Source: JAJFJD01 sp965228975 (GTDB taxonomy: Bacteria > Pseudomonadota > Alphaproteobacteria > UBA8366). From it: a DNA stretch of 64,000 nt. The translations under genes were made by a program, and so were the position numbers. Positions 26,425-36,037 of this stretch are shown one piece after another (positions within the stretch are counted from its first letter, which is position 1; every line of letters starts with the position of its first letter). The notes under the pieces were generated by a model that worked only from the letters and a program-made list of their open reading frames with translations, did not search any database and had not been told where the DNA came from. Where the stretch lies: contig OZ245851.1 of the NCBI GenBank assembly GCA_965228975.1, forward strand, positions 3,596,001-3,660,000, given 5' to 3'.

Positions 26425-27389
26425 CCGACCCCATCCATGCCCCCGTAATGCTCCGGGAAGTGCTGGCGGATTTGGACGCCAAGCCCGACGGCGTCTACGC
26501 GGACGGCACCTTCGGGCGCGGCGGATATACCCGTGCCTTGTTGGATGCGGTCAATTGCACGGTTTACGCGATCGACCGAGACCAAGAAGCCGTCGACAGC
26601 GCCAAGGCACTGCTCGCGGCTTATCGCGGGCGCCTTACCGTTCTGCACGGCCGTTTCGGCGACATGCTGACACTGCTGCGGGATTGCGGCATCCAACACG
26701 TCAACGGGATCATGCTCGACCTCGGTGTGTCGTCGCCGCAGCTCGACCAGCCCGACCGCGGATTCAGCTTCCGTGCGGACGGCCCTCTGGACATGCGCAT
26801 GGGGCTTTCCGGCGTCACCGCCGCCGACGTGGTCAACACGGCGGACGAGGCGGAATTGATCGATATCATCCGGAACTTGGGCGAGGAACGCTACGCTCGC
26901 CGGATTGCCAAGGCCATCGTGGCCGCGAGAAACGATGCCCCGATCACCCGCACGGGCACACTGGCGGAGATCGTCCGGGGAGCCGTACCGCGCGCGAAGG
27001 ACGGCTTGGACCCTGCAACGCGCACCTTCATGGCGCTGCGCCTGCATGTGAACGACGAACTGGGTGAGCTTGACCGCGCGCTTGAGGCTGCGGAACAGCT
27101 TCTCACCACCGGCGGACGACTGGTGGTCGTGTCCTTCCATTCGCTGGAGGACCGACGCGTAAAGCGATTTCTGCAGCAACGAAGCGACGACAGTGCCGGG
27201 ACGTCACGGCACGTGCCCCTGCCGGAAACTCGGCCTGCACCGAGTTTCCGGCTTCTTCGCCGCCGCAGCCTGACACCGACCGCGGAAGAAACCAGCCGTA
27301 ATCCCCGCGCGCGTTCCGCGCGCCTTCGGGCCGCCGAACGAACCGGTAATCCGGCCTGGCCGCCGAAAACGGAAAGGATCGCAGCATGA
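26421..27389 (+). CDS. rsmH: 16S rRNA (cytosine1402-N4)-methyltransferase RsmH
   Basis: It methylates C1402 of 16S rRNA in the decoding centre. The frame is open from 25851, but the ATG at 26421, overlapping the mraZ stop as ATGA, begins the conserved HAPVMLREVLADL segment and gives 322 aa. The SAM-binding loop is YADGTFGRGGYTRALLD. Further family blocks are MLDLGVSSPQLDQPDRGFSF and LVVVSFHSLEDRRVKRFL, then a basic C-terminus. It is the usual second gene of the dcw cluster, and its stop overlaps ftsL by four bases. Confidence 0.96.
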   Translation: MTDPIHAPVMLREVLADLDAKPDGVYADGTFGRGGYTRALLDAVNCTVYAIDRDQEAVDSAKALLAAYRGRLTVLHGRFGDMLTLLRDCGIQHVNGIMLDLGVSSPQLDQPDRGFSFRADGPLDMRMGLSGVTAADVVNTADEAELIDIIRNLGEERYARRIAKAIVAARNDAPITRTGTLAEIVRGAVPRAKDGLDPATRTFMALRLHVNDELGELDRALEAAEQLLTTGGRLVVVSFHSLEDRRVKRFLQQRSDDSAGTSRHVPLPETRPAPSFRLLRRRSLTPTAEETSRNPRARSARLRAAERTGNPAWPPKTERIAA

Positions 27390-27715
27390 GGACCTACGCA
27401 ATCGCAGGATGGCTGTTGCTTATCATGGTCGCCGGCTACGCGATGTTCCGCGTCAGTTTCGAGGTGGAATTGCTGGAGGACCGGGTCAGCGAGTTGAACC
27501 GGCAGGCGCTGCAGGAACAAGAAGCGATTCACGTCCTCCGCGCGGAGTGGAGCTATCTGAACCGCCCGGAGCGTCTGTCCCGCCTGGCGAACGACCTGCT
27601 GCCGAAGCTGCAGCCGCCGGCACTCAACCAGATCACGACAATCGACCGGATTCCGACCGGGGAAGAGACGGATAATGTCCTTCCCGCCGCCGTGAAACTG
27701 ACACAGTCGCAATAA
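27386..27715 (+). CDS. ftsL: Cell division protein FtsL
   Basis: This 109-residue bitopic membrane protein has a single N-terminal helix (about residues 5-23, AGWLLLIMVAGYAMFRVSF) and then a periplasmic coiled coil rich in Leu and Glu (ELLEDRVSELNRQALQEQEA). FtsL forms a complex with FtsB and FtsQ that activates FtsW-FtsI. Sequence conservation is low across bacteria, so position between rsmH and ftsI supports the call. The AEWSYLNRPERLSRLAND segment is a typical alphaproteobacterial FtsL block. Start overlaps rsmH by four bases. Confidence 0.9.
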   Translation: MRTYAIAGWLLLIMVAGYAMFRVSFEVELLEDRVSELNRQALQEQEAIHVLRAEWSYLNRPERLSRLANDLLPKLQPPALNQITTIDRIPTGEETDNVLPAAVKLTQSQ

Positions 27716-27752
27716 TAAATAACGCGTTTGGCAACGCCGAAGGATCGAAACG

Positions 27753-29525
27753 ATGATCGGCAAGATACGACAACAATTGACGTTTGGAAGCCGCAAACCC
27801 CTCCGCGCGGCCGGCCGGCGGCGGCCCTGCGTGCCGTCCAAGAAACTCATCGCCGACGGACCGGTCCGCGAGGCGATCGAAACCGGCCGCACGCGGCTTT
27901 TCATCACCGGTTCCGTGCTGATGCTCGCCTTCGGGTGCATCGGGCTTCGTCTGGTCGACCTGACCGTCTTCCGGTCGGCCGAGGAACCGCGCGTCGGGCG
28001 CATCGCCCAATCCGAGCGGATCGAGACCGAGCGTGCCGATATCGTCGACCGGAACGGAACGATCCTCGCTACGGGCCTGCCTACCGCCTCGCTCGTTGCC
28101 GATCCTAAGCTCGTCATCGATCCCGATGAAGCGGCCCAGCTCGTCGCGTCTGTATTGCCGGACGCCAACGCATCCGAAATCGCGGCGAAGTTGCGTATGG
28201 AGCGGCGATTCGTGTTGTTGCGCCGCAAACTGACGCCGAGCCAGCAATGGAATATCCATCGCCTCGGCATTCCCGGGCTGAACTTCCAACGCGAAGAAAC
28301 CCGCAGCTTTCCGCACGGCCGTTTGTTCTCGCATGTCCTCGGTTTCACCGATGTGGACAACCATGGCCTGACGGGCGTGGAGAAGAGCTTCGACAGCCGT
28401 TTGCGCACCGAACGGGAAACGCTGCAATTGACGCTCGACGTACGGCTCCAGCATATCATGCACACCGCCCTGTCCGGCGCGATCGACGAATACAAGGCGA
28501 TCGGGGGTGCCGGCGTGATCCTCGATATCCGCACCGGCGAAGTCCTGTCGCTCGTGTCGCTGCCGGATTTCGAGCCGTCCCTGGCCGGCGGGGCCAGCGA
28601 AGACCAGCGTCGCAACCGGGCCACCTTGGGCGTTTATGAACTGGGCTCGGCGTTCAAGATCTTCACCACCGCCATGGCGCTCGACGCCGGCGTGGTGACC
28701 ATGGACGATGGATATGACGCGACCAAGCCGCTCAAGGTCTCGCGCTTCACGATCCGCGACTTCCATGCCAAAAAGCGCTGGCTGTCCGTCCCGGAAATCT
28801 TCATGTATTCGTCCAACATCGGCGCCGCGAAGATGGCAATCGACGTCGGCACCGAAACCCAACGGGATTATCTCGGCAAACTCGGGCTGTTGAAGCCGTC
28901 GCCGGTCGAGCTCCCGGAGGTCGGCAGCCCGCTGCTTCCCCTGCGCTGGCAAACGATCAACACGATGACGGTTTCCTTCGGCCACGGCATCGCGGTTAGC
29001 CCGCTGCAACTCGCATCCGCCGTATCGGCGGTCTTGAACGAGGGCGTGTACTATCCGCCGACCCTGGTGAAAAGGTCGGCCGATGCGCCGAAACCGATGG
29101 GACAACGCGTTGTTTCCAAACGGACATCGCATGAAATGCGGCGGCTACTGCGGCTGGTCGTCGAGCAGGGAACCGGCCGCCGCGCCGCCGCAAAGGGCTT
29201 CCTCGTCGGCGGCAAGACCGGCAGCGCCGAAAAACAGGTCAATGGACGCTACAAGCGGAAGTCGCTGATTTCGTCCTTCGTCGGCGCCTTCCCGATGAAC
29301 GACCCGAAATATCTCGTGCTCGCCATCCTGGACGAACCGAAAGGAACGAAAGCCACCTTCGGAAATGCGACGGGCGGCTGGGTCGCCGCACCGGTCGTAC
29401 GTCAGGTCGTGGAACGGATGGGCCCGATCATGGGACTGGCGCCGGTCGACGAGTCGTCGCCGGAATTGCAGGAACTTCTTACCGTCACCTTGCCGAGCGA
29501 GGGTCCCAAGCTTGCGTCTTTTTAG
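27753..29525 (+). CDS. ftsI: Penicillin-binding protein 3 (septal transpeptidase FtsI)
   Basis: It cross-links septal peptidoglycan with FtsW. It is 590 aa: a basic cytoplasmic tail of about 45 residues, a membrane helix (FITGSVLMLAFGCIGLRLVD), a pedestal domain with RADIVDRNGTILATGLP, and the transpeptidase domain. The catalytic motifs are S-x-x-K at Ser299 (YELGSAFKIF), S-x-N in MYSSNIGAAKMA, and K-T-G in VGGKTGSAEKQV. The usual GST before FKIF is GSA here; SxxK is intact. ATG at 27753 has GGATCGAAACG upstream. The last 14 bases overlap the proposed murE start. Confidence 0.95.
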   Translation: MIGKIRQQLTFGSRKPLRAAGRRRPCVPSKKLIADGPVREAIETGRTRLFITGSVLMLAFGCIGLRLVDLTVFRSAEEPRVGRIAQSERIETERADIVDRNGTILATGLPTASLVADPKLVIDPDEAAQLVASVLPDANASEIAAKLRMERRFVLLRRKLTPSQQWNIHRLGIPGLNFQREETRSFPHGRLFSHVLGFTDVDNHGLTGVEKSFDSRLRTERETLQLTLDVRLQHIMHTALSGAIDEYKAIGGAGVILDIRTGEVLSLVSLPDFEPSLAGGASEDQRRNRATLGVYELGSAFKIFTTAMALDAGVVTMDDGYDATKPLKVSRFTIRDFHAKKRWLSVPEIFMYSSNIGAAKMAIDVGTETQRDYLGKLGLLKPSPVELPEVGSPLLPLRWQTINTMTVSFGHGIAVSPLQLASAVSAVLNEGVYYPPTLVKRSADAPKPMGQRVVSKRTSHEMRRLLRLVVEQGTGRRAAAKGFLVGGKTGSAEKQVNGRYKRKSLISSFVGAFPMNDPKYLVLAILDEPKGTKATFGNATGGWVAAPVVRQVVERMGPIMGLAPVDESSPELQELLTVTLPSEGPKLASF

Positions 29526-30972
29526 CCTTCTTGGAAATAACGGCAAACCTGCCCGCCTTCCCGATTCCGATGTGGAAATCACGGGGTTGAGTGCGGACAG
29601 CCGGAAGATTCGGCCCGGATTCTTGTTTGCCGCCATTCCAGGAACGCAACGGGACGGACGCGACTACATCGACGACGCCATCGACGCCGGCGCGAAGGCC
29701 GTCCTCGGACCGCCCGATCTGCGGCAGGACACGCGCGCTACCGATGTCGCGGTGATTACCGATTCAAACCCTCGCCGTCAGCTCGCCCGCATGGCGGCGC
29801 GCTTCTACAGCGCCCAGCCGCGCACGGTTGCGGCGATCACGGGAACGAACGGCAAGACATCTGTCGCGACCTTCACCCAACAATTCTGGACCCGGCTCGG
29901 TCATCCGGCCGCGAGCATGGGCACGCTCGGCGTGCGGGGGCCCAACCTGAAGGGCGGCCCGAGCCTGACCACGCCCGACCCGGTCGAATTGCATCGAAAG
30001 CTCGCGAGCCTCCGGCAGCAGGGCATCAATCATCTCGCCCTTGAAGCGTCCAGCCACGGTCTCGAGCAGCACCGGCTCGACGGCGTCCAGGTCACCGCCG
30101 CCGCGTTCACCAACCTGACGCGCGACCATCTCGATTATCACGGCACGATGGAGAAGTATCGGGCCGCGAAACGCCGGCTTTTCATCGAACTGCTGCGCGA
30201 CGACGGCGTCGCCGTCCTGAACGCGGAAAGCCCGGAATTCGATGGATTGCGGGGAATTGCGGAAGACCGCCAGCAGCGTGTCATCACTTACGGCCTGCGC
30301 AGCGGAAACCTGTGCTGCCTGGAGGCGAAACCTTCCGCCGACGGGTGGGATCTGCAAATCCGCGCCTTCGACACGACCTTATCGACCAAATTCCCCCTGC
30401 CCGGCGATTTTCAGGTCGCCAACATGCTATGCGCCGCTGCATTGGTCGCGGCCTGCGGTGACGACGTCGACGCGGCATTGCAACATGTGGCGACGCTGGA
30501 TGGCGTGCCCGGCCGGCTAGAACAAGCGGTGCGGCTGAAAAACGGCGCATCCGTCTACGTGGACTATGCGCATACGCCAGATGCCTTGGACGTCGTTCTG
30601 AAGACATTACGCCCGCACGTGCGGAACAAGCTTGCGGTCGTGTTCGGCTGCGGCGGCGACCGCGATAAAGGCAAACGCCCGGAGATGGCGCGTATCGCGG
30701 CCCAGCGCGCCGACGCCGTCTACGTGACCGACGACAATCCTCGGACCGAGGACGCGCAGCAAATCCGCCGCGACGTCCTCGCCGGCTGCCCCGACGCGAC
30801 GGAGATTGGCGACCGGCGGGCAGCTATCGCGGCGGCGATGTCTGACCTGTCATCCGGCGATGTTCTGTTGGTCGCCGGCAAAGGCCACGAAGAAGGCCAG
30901 ATCGTCGGCACCGACGTCCTGCCCTTCCATGATGCGACGGTCGTGCAAGAACTCGCATTGGGGGCGTCATGA
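29512..30972 (+). CDS. murE: UDP-MurNAc-tripeptide synthetase (meso-DAP adding)
   Basis: It adds meso-diaminopimelate to UDP-MurNAc-L-Ala-D-Glu in the cytoplasm. The frame opens at 29365, but homology begins with LRLFSLLG, and the TTG at 29512 has CGAGGG eight bases upstream. This gives 486 aa and a 14-base overlap with ftsI. The ATP loop is AITGTNGKTSVATF, the central domain has ALEASSHGLEQHRLDGV, and the C-terminal DAP-recognition motif is DNPR in YVTDDNPRTEDAQQI, which indicates diaminopimelate rather than lysine. The stop overlaps murF by four bases. Confidence 0.94.
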   Translation: MRLFSLLGNNGKPARLPDSDVEITGLSADSRKIRPGFLFAAIPGTQRDGRDYIDDAIDAGAKAVLGPPDLRQDTRATDVAVITDSNPRRQLARMAARFYSAQPRTVAAITGTNGKTSVATFTQQFWTRLGHPAASMGTLGVRGPNLKGGPSLTTPDPVELHRKLASLRQQGINHLALEASSHGLEQHRLDGVQVTAAAFTNLTRDHLDYHGTMEKYRAAKRRLFIELLRDDGVAVLNAESPEFDGLRGIAEDRQQRVITYGLRSGNLCCLEAKPSADGWDLQIRAFDTTLSTKFPLPGDFQVANMLCAAALVAACGDDVDAALQHVATLDGVPGRLEQAVRLKNGASVYVDYAHTPDALDVVLKTLRPHVRNKLAVVFGCGGDRDKGKRPEMARIAAQRADAVYVTDDNPRTEDAQQIRRDVLAGCPDATEIGDRRAAIAAAMSDLSSGDVLLVAGKGHEEGQIVGTDVLPFHDATVVQELALGAS

Positions 30973-32396
30973 CCCCCCTCTGGACCCATACCGAAGCCGC
31001 CGCCGCAACCGGCGGAGTCGCGACGGAACCGTGGGATGCCAGCGGCGTCTCCATCGACAGCCGCAGCCTAAAGCCGGGCGATCTGTTCATCGCGATCCGC
31101 GGCGACAACAGCGACGGCCATGCTCATGTCGGCGATGCGCTGAGCAAGGGCGCCGCCGCCGCCATGGTGAACGAGTCCTGGGCCGAACGATCGAAAGACA
31201 CCCCGCTGCTCGCTGTCGCGGATACCGACCTCGGCATGCGGGACCTCGCCCGAGCCGCCCGCGACCGCGCATCGGCGCGGATCATCGGGGTCACCGGCAG
31301 CGTCGGAAAGACAGGCACCAAGGAGATGCTGGCCTTGGCGCTCGGCCAACAAGGCGAGACAGCGGCGACCCAGGGTAATTTGAATAACCACTGGGGCCTG
31401 CCGCTCAGCCTCGCGCGCATGGCGCGAACCACAGAATTCGGCGTCTTCGAACTCGGCATGAACCACGCCGGCGAGATCGCGCCCTTGTCGGAAATCGTCC
31501 GGCCGGATGTCGCCGTCATTACGACCGTGGAAGCGGTCCATCTGGAATTTTTCGATTCCGAAGAAGGCATCGCGGACGCCAAGGCGGAGATCTTTGTGGG
31601 CCTTCCCGAGGATGGCGCCGCCGTGCTGAATCGCGACAACCGGCACTTCGACCGCCTGCGCCGCAGCGCGGACGCCGCCGGCGTGAGGCGCATCTGTTCC
31701 TTCGGGGAACATCCGGACGCGACACTACGACTGATAAAGACAGAATCAGGCCCGAATGGCAGCGATATCACGATCGAACTCGACGGTCGGGAGCTGTCCT
31801 ATGTTGTCGGCGCACCCGGCCGGCACTGGGTGATGAACAGCCTTGCCGTTCTCGGCGCCGTGCACATGATCGGCGCGGACGTGACGCGAGCGGCGGCATC
31901 CCTCGCCGCGATCCGTCCGATGAAAGGGCGCGGTCAACAATCTTCGATCACGCTTGAAGATGGCAACTTCGTCCTGATCGACGAGAGCTACAACGCCAGC
32001 CCGGCTTCCATGCGCGCCGCTTTCGACGTGCTGGGCGCAACCGATCCGTCCGCCGACGGCCGCCGGATCGCGGTACTCGGCGACATGCTCGAAATCGGTG
32101 AATCGGCGCCCGAAGCGCATGCAGGGCTTGCGCCCGATATCCTGCGCAACCATGTCGATATCGTCATCGCTGCCGGCGACAACATGGCGCATCTGATCGA
32201 TGCGCTGACGGATCGCGCCGTCACCACACACGGCCGCGACAGCGCCGCCATCCTGGACCGCGTGCTGGAGACCGTCCGCGCCGGCGATGTCGTCATGATC
32301 AAGGGGTCATTGGGCAGCCGGATGATTCCAATCGCGGACGCATTGCGCGCGCTCGACCGCGAAGACGGCCCCAGCGCCGCCGTTGGGGAGGCTTGA
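30969..32396 (+). CDS. murF: UDP-MurNAc-tripeptide--D-Ala-D-Ala ligase
   Basis: It adds D-Ala-D-Ala to complete the UDP-MurNAc-pentapeptide. The product is 475 aa. The N-terminal domain has VSIDSRSLKPGDLFIAIRGD, the ATP loop is GVTGSVGKTGTKEMLALAL, and the central domain has NLNNHWGLPLSLARM and FELGMNHAGEIAPLSEI. The C-terminal domain has LIDESYNASPASMRAAFDVL and GDMLEIGESAPEAHAGL. The start overlaps murE as ATGA; mraY follows eight bases after the stop. Confidence 0.95.
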   Translation: MTPLWTHTEAAAATGGVATEPWDASGVSIDSRSLKPGDLFIAIRGDNSDGHAHVGDALSKGAAAAMVNESWAERSKDTPLLAVADTDLGMRDLARAARDRASARIIGVTGSVGKTGTKEMLALALGQQGETAATQGNLNNHWGLPLSLARMARTTEFGVFELGMNHAGEIAPLSEIVRPDVAVITTVEAVHLEFFDSEEGIADAKAEIFVGLPEDGAAVLNRDNRHFDRLRRSADAAGVRRICSFGEHPDATLRLIKTESGPNGSDITIELDGRELSYVVGAPGRHWVMNSLAVLGAVHMIGADVTRAAASLAAIRPMKGRGQQSSITLEDGNFVLIDESYNASPASMRAAFDVLGATDPSADGRRIAVLGDMLEIGESAPEAHAGLAPDILRNHVDIVIAAGDNMAHLIDALTDRAVTTHGRDSAAILDRVLETVRAGDVVMIKGSLGSRMIPIADALRALDREDGPSAAVGEA

Positions 32397-32404
32397 TACC
32401 CGCT

Positions 32405-33490
32405 ATGCTGTTCAACCTGCTTTCGCCCTTCGCCGACCAATTCCTCGCGTTCAACCTGTTCCGCTACATCACGTTCCGGACCGGCGGCGCGATCATCACC
32501 GCGTTGATCCTCAGCTTCCTGTTGGGCCCGATGGTCATTCAGTGGCTGCGCAGCACCCAGAACGGCGCCTCGAACATTCGCGAGGACGTTCCGGAAGGTC
32601 ATCTTGCCAAGGCCGGCACGCCGACCATGGGCGGATTCCTGATCCTGCTGGCGATTGTCCTCAGCACCATTCTGTGGGCCGACATCAGCAACGGCTACGT
32701 TTGGATCGTCATGCTGGTCACAGTCGGTTTCGGCGCGGTGGGCTTCGCGGACGACTACCTGAAGCTCTCGAAACGGAATTCGAAAGGCCTGCCCGGCCGG
32801 ATGAAGCTTCTCCTGCAGGTTTTGATCGCCGTCGGGGCGACCGTTTGGGTCCTGATGCTGACGCGCGAACCGCTTGCGGCGAGCATGTCGGTGCCGTTCT
32901 TCAAGAATATCCTGATCGACCTCGGCTGGTTCTTCATCCCCTTCGCGGCCTTCGTGATGGTCGGCGCATCGAACGCGGTCAACCTGACCGACGGCTTGGA
33001 TGGCCTGGCCATCGTGCCGGTGATGATCGCCGCCGCCTGTTTCGGGTTCATCGCCTATCTCGTCGGGAACTCGATCTATTCCGAGTATCTGCAACTTCAC
33101 TACGTCGCCGGAACCGGAGAGTTGGCGGTGTTCTGCGGTGCGATGGTCGGCGCGAGCCTCGGCTTCCTGTGGTTCAACGCACCGCCGGCCATGGTGTTCA
33201 TGGGCGATACCGGGTCTCTGTCGGTCGGCGGCGCGCTCGGCGCGATCAGCGTGGTCACCAAGCACGAGTTGGTCCTCGCGATCATCGGCGGCCTCTTCGT
33301 CTTGGAAACGGTGTCGGTGATCGTTCAGGTCGCCTCTTTCAAATTGACGGGCAAACGCGTGTTCGCGATGGCCCCGCTGCACCATCACTTCGAAAAGAAG
33401 GGATGGGCCGAATCCACGATCGTCATCCGGTTCTGGATCATCGCGTCGATCCTGGCGCTGATCGGACTGGCAACTCTGAAACTGCGGTAG
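32405..33490 (+). CDS. mraY: Phospho-N-acetylmuramoyl-pentapeptide transferase
   Basis: This integral membrane enzyme transfers phospho-MurNAc-pentapeptide to undecaprenyl phosphate, making lipid I. The frame can be read from TTG 32393, but the ATG at 32405 begins the usual MLFNLLSPF segment; 361 aa. Conserved cytoplasmic loops are visible: GTPTMGGFLILLAI, the Asp pair in GFADDYLKLS, NAVNLTDGLDGLAIVP, FMGDTGSLSVGGALG, and the HHH motif in APLHHHFEKKGW. About ten hydrophobic segments are present, as in the family. GGGGAGG lies 13 bases before the chosen ATG, a long spacer. Confidence 0.95.
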   Translation: MLFNLLSPFADQFLAFNLFRYITFRTGGAIITALILSFLLGPMVIQWLRSTQNGASNIREDVPEGHLAKAGTPTMGGFLILLAIVLSTILWADISNGYVWIVMLVTVGFGAVGFADDYLKLSKRNSKGLPGRMKLLLQVLIAVGATVWVLMLTREPLAASMSVPFFKNILIDLGWFFIPFAAFVMVGASNAVNLTDGLDGLAIVPVMIAAACFGFIAYLVGNSIYSEYLQLHYVAGTGELAVFCGAMVGASLGFLWFNAPPAMVFMGDTGSLSVGGALGAISVVTKHELVLAIIGGLFVLETVSVIVQVASFKLTGKRVFAMAPLHHHFEKKGWAESTIVIRFWIIASILALIGLATLKLR

Positions 33491-33506
33491 AGCGAGACAA
33501 TCTCTG

Positions 33507-34919
33507 GTGATCGACCTGTCGACATATCGTGGCCAAACCATCGCCGTGATGGGGCTCGGGGCATCGGGCCTCGTGGCCGCCCGTGCGCTGCAGCGCGGCG
33601 GCGCGATCGTGCGCGCGTGGGACGACAAGGAGTCGAGCCGCGCAGCCGCGGAAGATGACGGAATTTCGATCACCGATCTCGCCGGCGATGCATGGGACGA
33701 CGTCGATGCGCTGGTCCTGAGCCCGGGCATTCCGCACACCTACCCCGCGCCGCATCCTGTCGCCGCACGCGCAAAGGAACGGGGCTGCGCGATCATCGGC
33801 GACATCGAGCTGCTCGCGAAGGCACAACCCGACGCCCGCTACGTCGGCATCACCGGCACCAACGGCAAATCCACGACGACCGCGCTGATCGGCCATATAC
33901 TGCGACACGCCGGGCAGACCATCGACATCGGCGGCAATCTCGGCATGCCGGCGCTCGATCTCGCGCCCATGGGCAAAGACGGCCTGTACGTCCTCGAGAT
34001 GTCGTCCTACCAACTTGAGCTTACATCCCCGATCCCCTTCGACATCGCGGTGTTGCTGAATGTCACGGCGGACCATCTGGACCGACATGGCGGCATGAAC
34101 GGCTATGTCGCCGCCAAGAAACGAATCTTCGACGGTCAGAAGGCGCGTCACGCGGCGGTGGTCGGGATCGACGACGAGATCTGCAGATCCATCGCCGACG
34201 CCTTGCGCAAGGATGCGACACGGCGGGTCATCGAGATCTCCGGCGATCATCGCGTCGCCGGCGGCGTCTACGCGATCGATCGGTTCCTTTATGACGACCT
34301 GGACGGTCAGAACGTCCCGGTGCTGAGCCTGGACGAAGCGCCTGCGATGCCCGGCAACCACAACGCGCAGAACGCCAGCGCGGCCTATGCCGTTGCGCGC
34401 ATGCTGGACATCGATCAGAGAGTCATCGCGAAGGCGATTCGCAGTTATCCGGGCTTGGCCCATCGCCAGCAACTGGTGGCGGAAATCGACGGCGTTCGCT
34501 ACGTTAATGACAGCAAGGCGACGAATGCCGAAGCTGCGGCCCGCGCCCTGTCCTCCTACGATCATATCTATTGGATCGCCGGCGGTTTGGCGAAGGAAGG
34601 CGGCCTCGACGCCGCCGCATCCTGTTTTCCGCGCATCCATCACGCCTTCCTGATCGGGGAAGCCGCGGAGGATTTCGGCCAGGCGCTCGAGGGACATGTC
34701 GCGACCACGCAATGCGGCGATCTCGAGACGGCGGTTCACGCCGCGCATGCGATGGCGCATCGCGACGGGAACCCCGATGCGGTCGTGCTCTTGTCGCCTG
34801 CCTGTGCATCCTTCGACCAATTCCCGAACTTCGAGGAGCGCGGCAACAGTTTCTGCCGCGCCGTCGCCGCGCTTCCTGGCAGCGCCCGAACCATCCGCAA
34901 TGACGGGGGCGCCACATGA
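33507..34919 (+). CDS. murD: UDP-N-acetylmuramoylalanine--D-glutamate ligase
   Basis: It adds D-Glu to UDP-MurNAc-L-Ala. At 470 aa it has the expected length. The N-terminal nucleotide-sugar domain has IAVMGLGASGLVAARAL, the ATP loop is GITGTNGKSTTTALIGHIL, the central domain contains LEMSSYQLE and NVTADHLDRHGGM, and the C-terminal domain has YVNDSKATNAEAAARAL and VLLSPACASFDQF. The start is GTG, 16 bases after mraY. The stop overlaps ftsW by four bases. Confidence 0.95.
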   Translation: MIDLSTYRGQTIAVMGLGASGLVAARALQRGGAIVRAWDDKESSRAAAEDDGISITDLAGDAWDDVDALVLSPGIPHTYPAPHPVAARAKERGCAIIGDIELLAKAQPDARYVGITGTNGKSTTTALIGHILRHAGQTIDIGGNLGMPALDLAPMGKDGLYVLEMSSYQLELTSPIPFDIAVLLNVTADHLDRHGGMNGYVAAKKRIFDGQKARHAAVVGIDDEICRSIADALRKDATRRVIEISGDHRVAGGVYAIDRFLYDDLDGQNVPVLSLDEAPAMPGNHNAQNASAAYAVARMLDIDQRVIAKAIRSYPGLAHRQQLVAEIDGVRYVNDSKATNAEAAARALSSYDHIYWIAGGLAKEGGLDAAASCFPRIHHAFLIGEAAEDFGQALEGHVATTQCGDLETAVHAAHAMAHRDGNPDAVVLLSPACASFDQFPNFEERGNSFCRAVAALPGSARTIRNDGGAT

Positions 34920-36037
34920 TGGTTCCGCTGACACGCGCCGATACGTCCGTCCTGGGACGGTGGTGGTGGACCGTCGACCGGTGGTCCCTCTTCCTGCTTT
35001 GCGCCCTAACCGGTATCGGACTGGTTCTGACGGGCGCGGCGAGCCCGGCGGTTGCCGAACGCCTCGACCTCCCGCCAACGCATTTCCTGCTGCGCCAGGC
35101 GATGTTCGTCGTCCCGGCGATGGCCGTACTGTTCCTGGTATCCATGCTCAACACCCGTCAGGTTCGGCGGCTGGCGGTAATGGTCTTTCTGGCCTCGGTC
35201 GCGCTGTTGTTGTTGACGCTGGCAATCGGCACCGAGATCAAGGGCGCGCGCCGATGGATTACGCTGGGCGGCCTGTCGCTGCAAATTTCCGAATTCGTGA
35301 AGCCGGCCTTTGCCGTCACAGCAGCCTGGATGTTCGCGGCCAAGCGGCTCGGCGAAGACATTCCGGGCAACGCGATCTCCGCCGCCCTGCTGTTCGTGGT
35401 GGTCGGGTTATTGCTGGCCCAGCCGGATGTGGGGCAGACGGCCGTCGTGACCATCGTCTGGTTCAGCCAGTTCTTCCTGGCCGGCCTACCGATGGTCTAT
35501 GTCGCGCTTCTGCTCATCCTCGGGCTCGGCGGGGTGGTCACGGCATATTTCGTGTTCCCGCATGTGGCCAGCCGGGTCGACCGGTTCTTCAATCCGCAGG
35601 CCGGCGACAGCTACCAGATCGACCGCGCCCTGGAAGCCTTCAAGAACGGTGGCCTGTTCGGCACCGGGCCGGGATTGGGAACGGCAAAATCCAACCTGCC
35701 GGACGCTCACGCCGATTTCGTCTTCGCCGTCGCCGGCGAAGAGTTCGGTCTCATCGCCTGCCTGCTACTCGTGCTGTTGTTCGCCATAATCGTGTTGCGG
35801 GGATTCAGCCGTGTCTTGCAGGACAATGACTTGTTCATCGTCCTGGCGACCACCGGCCTGCTGGTGCAGTTTTCCTTGCAGGCGCTGATCAACATGGCGT
35901 CCTCGGTCAACTTGATGCCGCCCAAGGGCATGACCTTGCCGTTCATCTCCTACGGCGGCTCGTCGATCCTCGCGATCGCCTTCGGCATGGGCATGATGCT
36001 CGCGTTGACGCGTCGCCGACCGGGAGATTCCCGATGA
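34916..36037 (+). CDS. ftsW: Septal peptidoglycan glycosyltransferase FtsW
   Basis: This SEDS-family polymerase extends glycan strands at the septum together with FtsI. It is 373 aa with about ten membrane segments. Diagnostic blocks are KGARRWITLGGLSLQISEF followed by KPAFAVTAAWMFA, AQPDVGQTAVVTIVW, GTGPGLGTAKSNLPDAHADF, VAGEEFGLIACL, and LPFISYGGSSILAIAFGMGM. The Asp of DAHADF sits in the loop that carries the catalytic Asp of RodA/FtsW. The start overlaps murD and the stop overlaps murG, each by four bases. Confidence 0.95.
   Translation: MMVPLTRADTSVLGRWWWTVDRWSLFLLCALTGIGLVLTGAASPAVAERLDLPPTHFLLRQAMFVVPAMAVLFLVSMLNTRQVRRLAVMVFLASVALLLLTLAIGTEIKGARRWITLGGLSLQISEFVKPAFAVTAAWMFAAKRLGEDIPGNAISAALLFVVVGLLLAQPDVGQTAVVTIVWFSQFFLAGLPMVYVALLLILGLGGVVTAYFVFPHVASRVDRFFNPQAGDSYQIDRALEAFKNGGLFGTGPGLGTAKSNLPDAHADFVFAVAGEEFGLIACLLLVLLFAIIVLRGFSRVLQDNDLFIVLATTGLLVQFSLQALINMASSVNLMPPKGMTLPFISYGGSSILAIAFGMGMMLALTRRRPGDSR

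Noticed and set aside
31988..33739. 583-codon open frame on the minus strand
   Set aside because: It covers parts of murF, mraY and murD in antisense and has low-complexity Asp/Arg/His content. Similar long antisense frames at 26891-28624 and 27633-29132 were rejected for the same reason.
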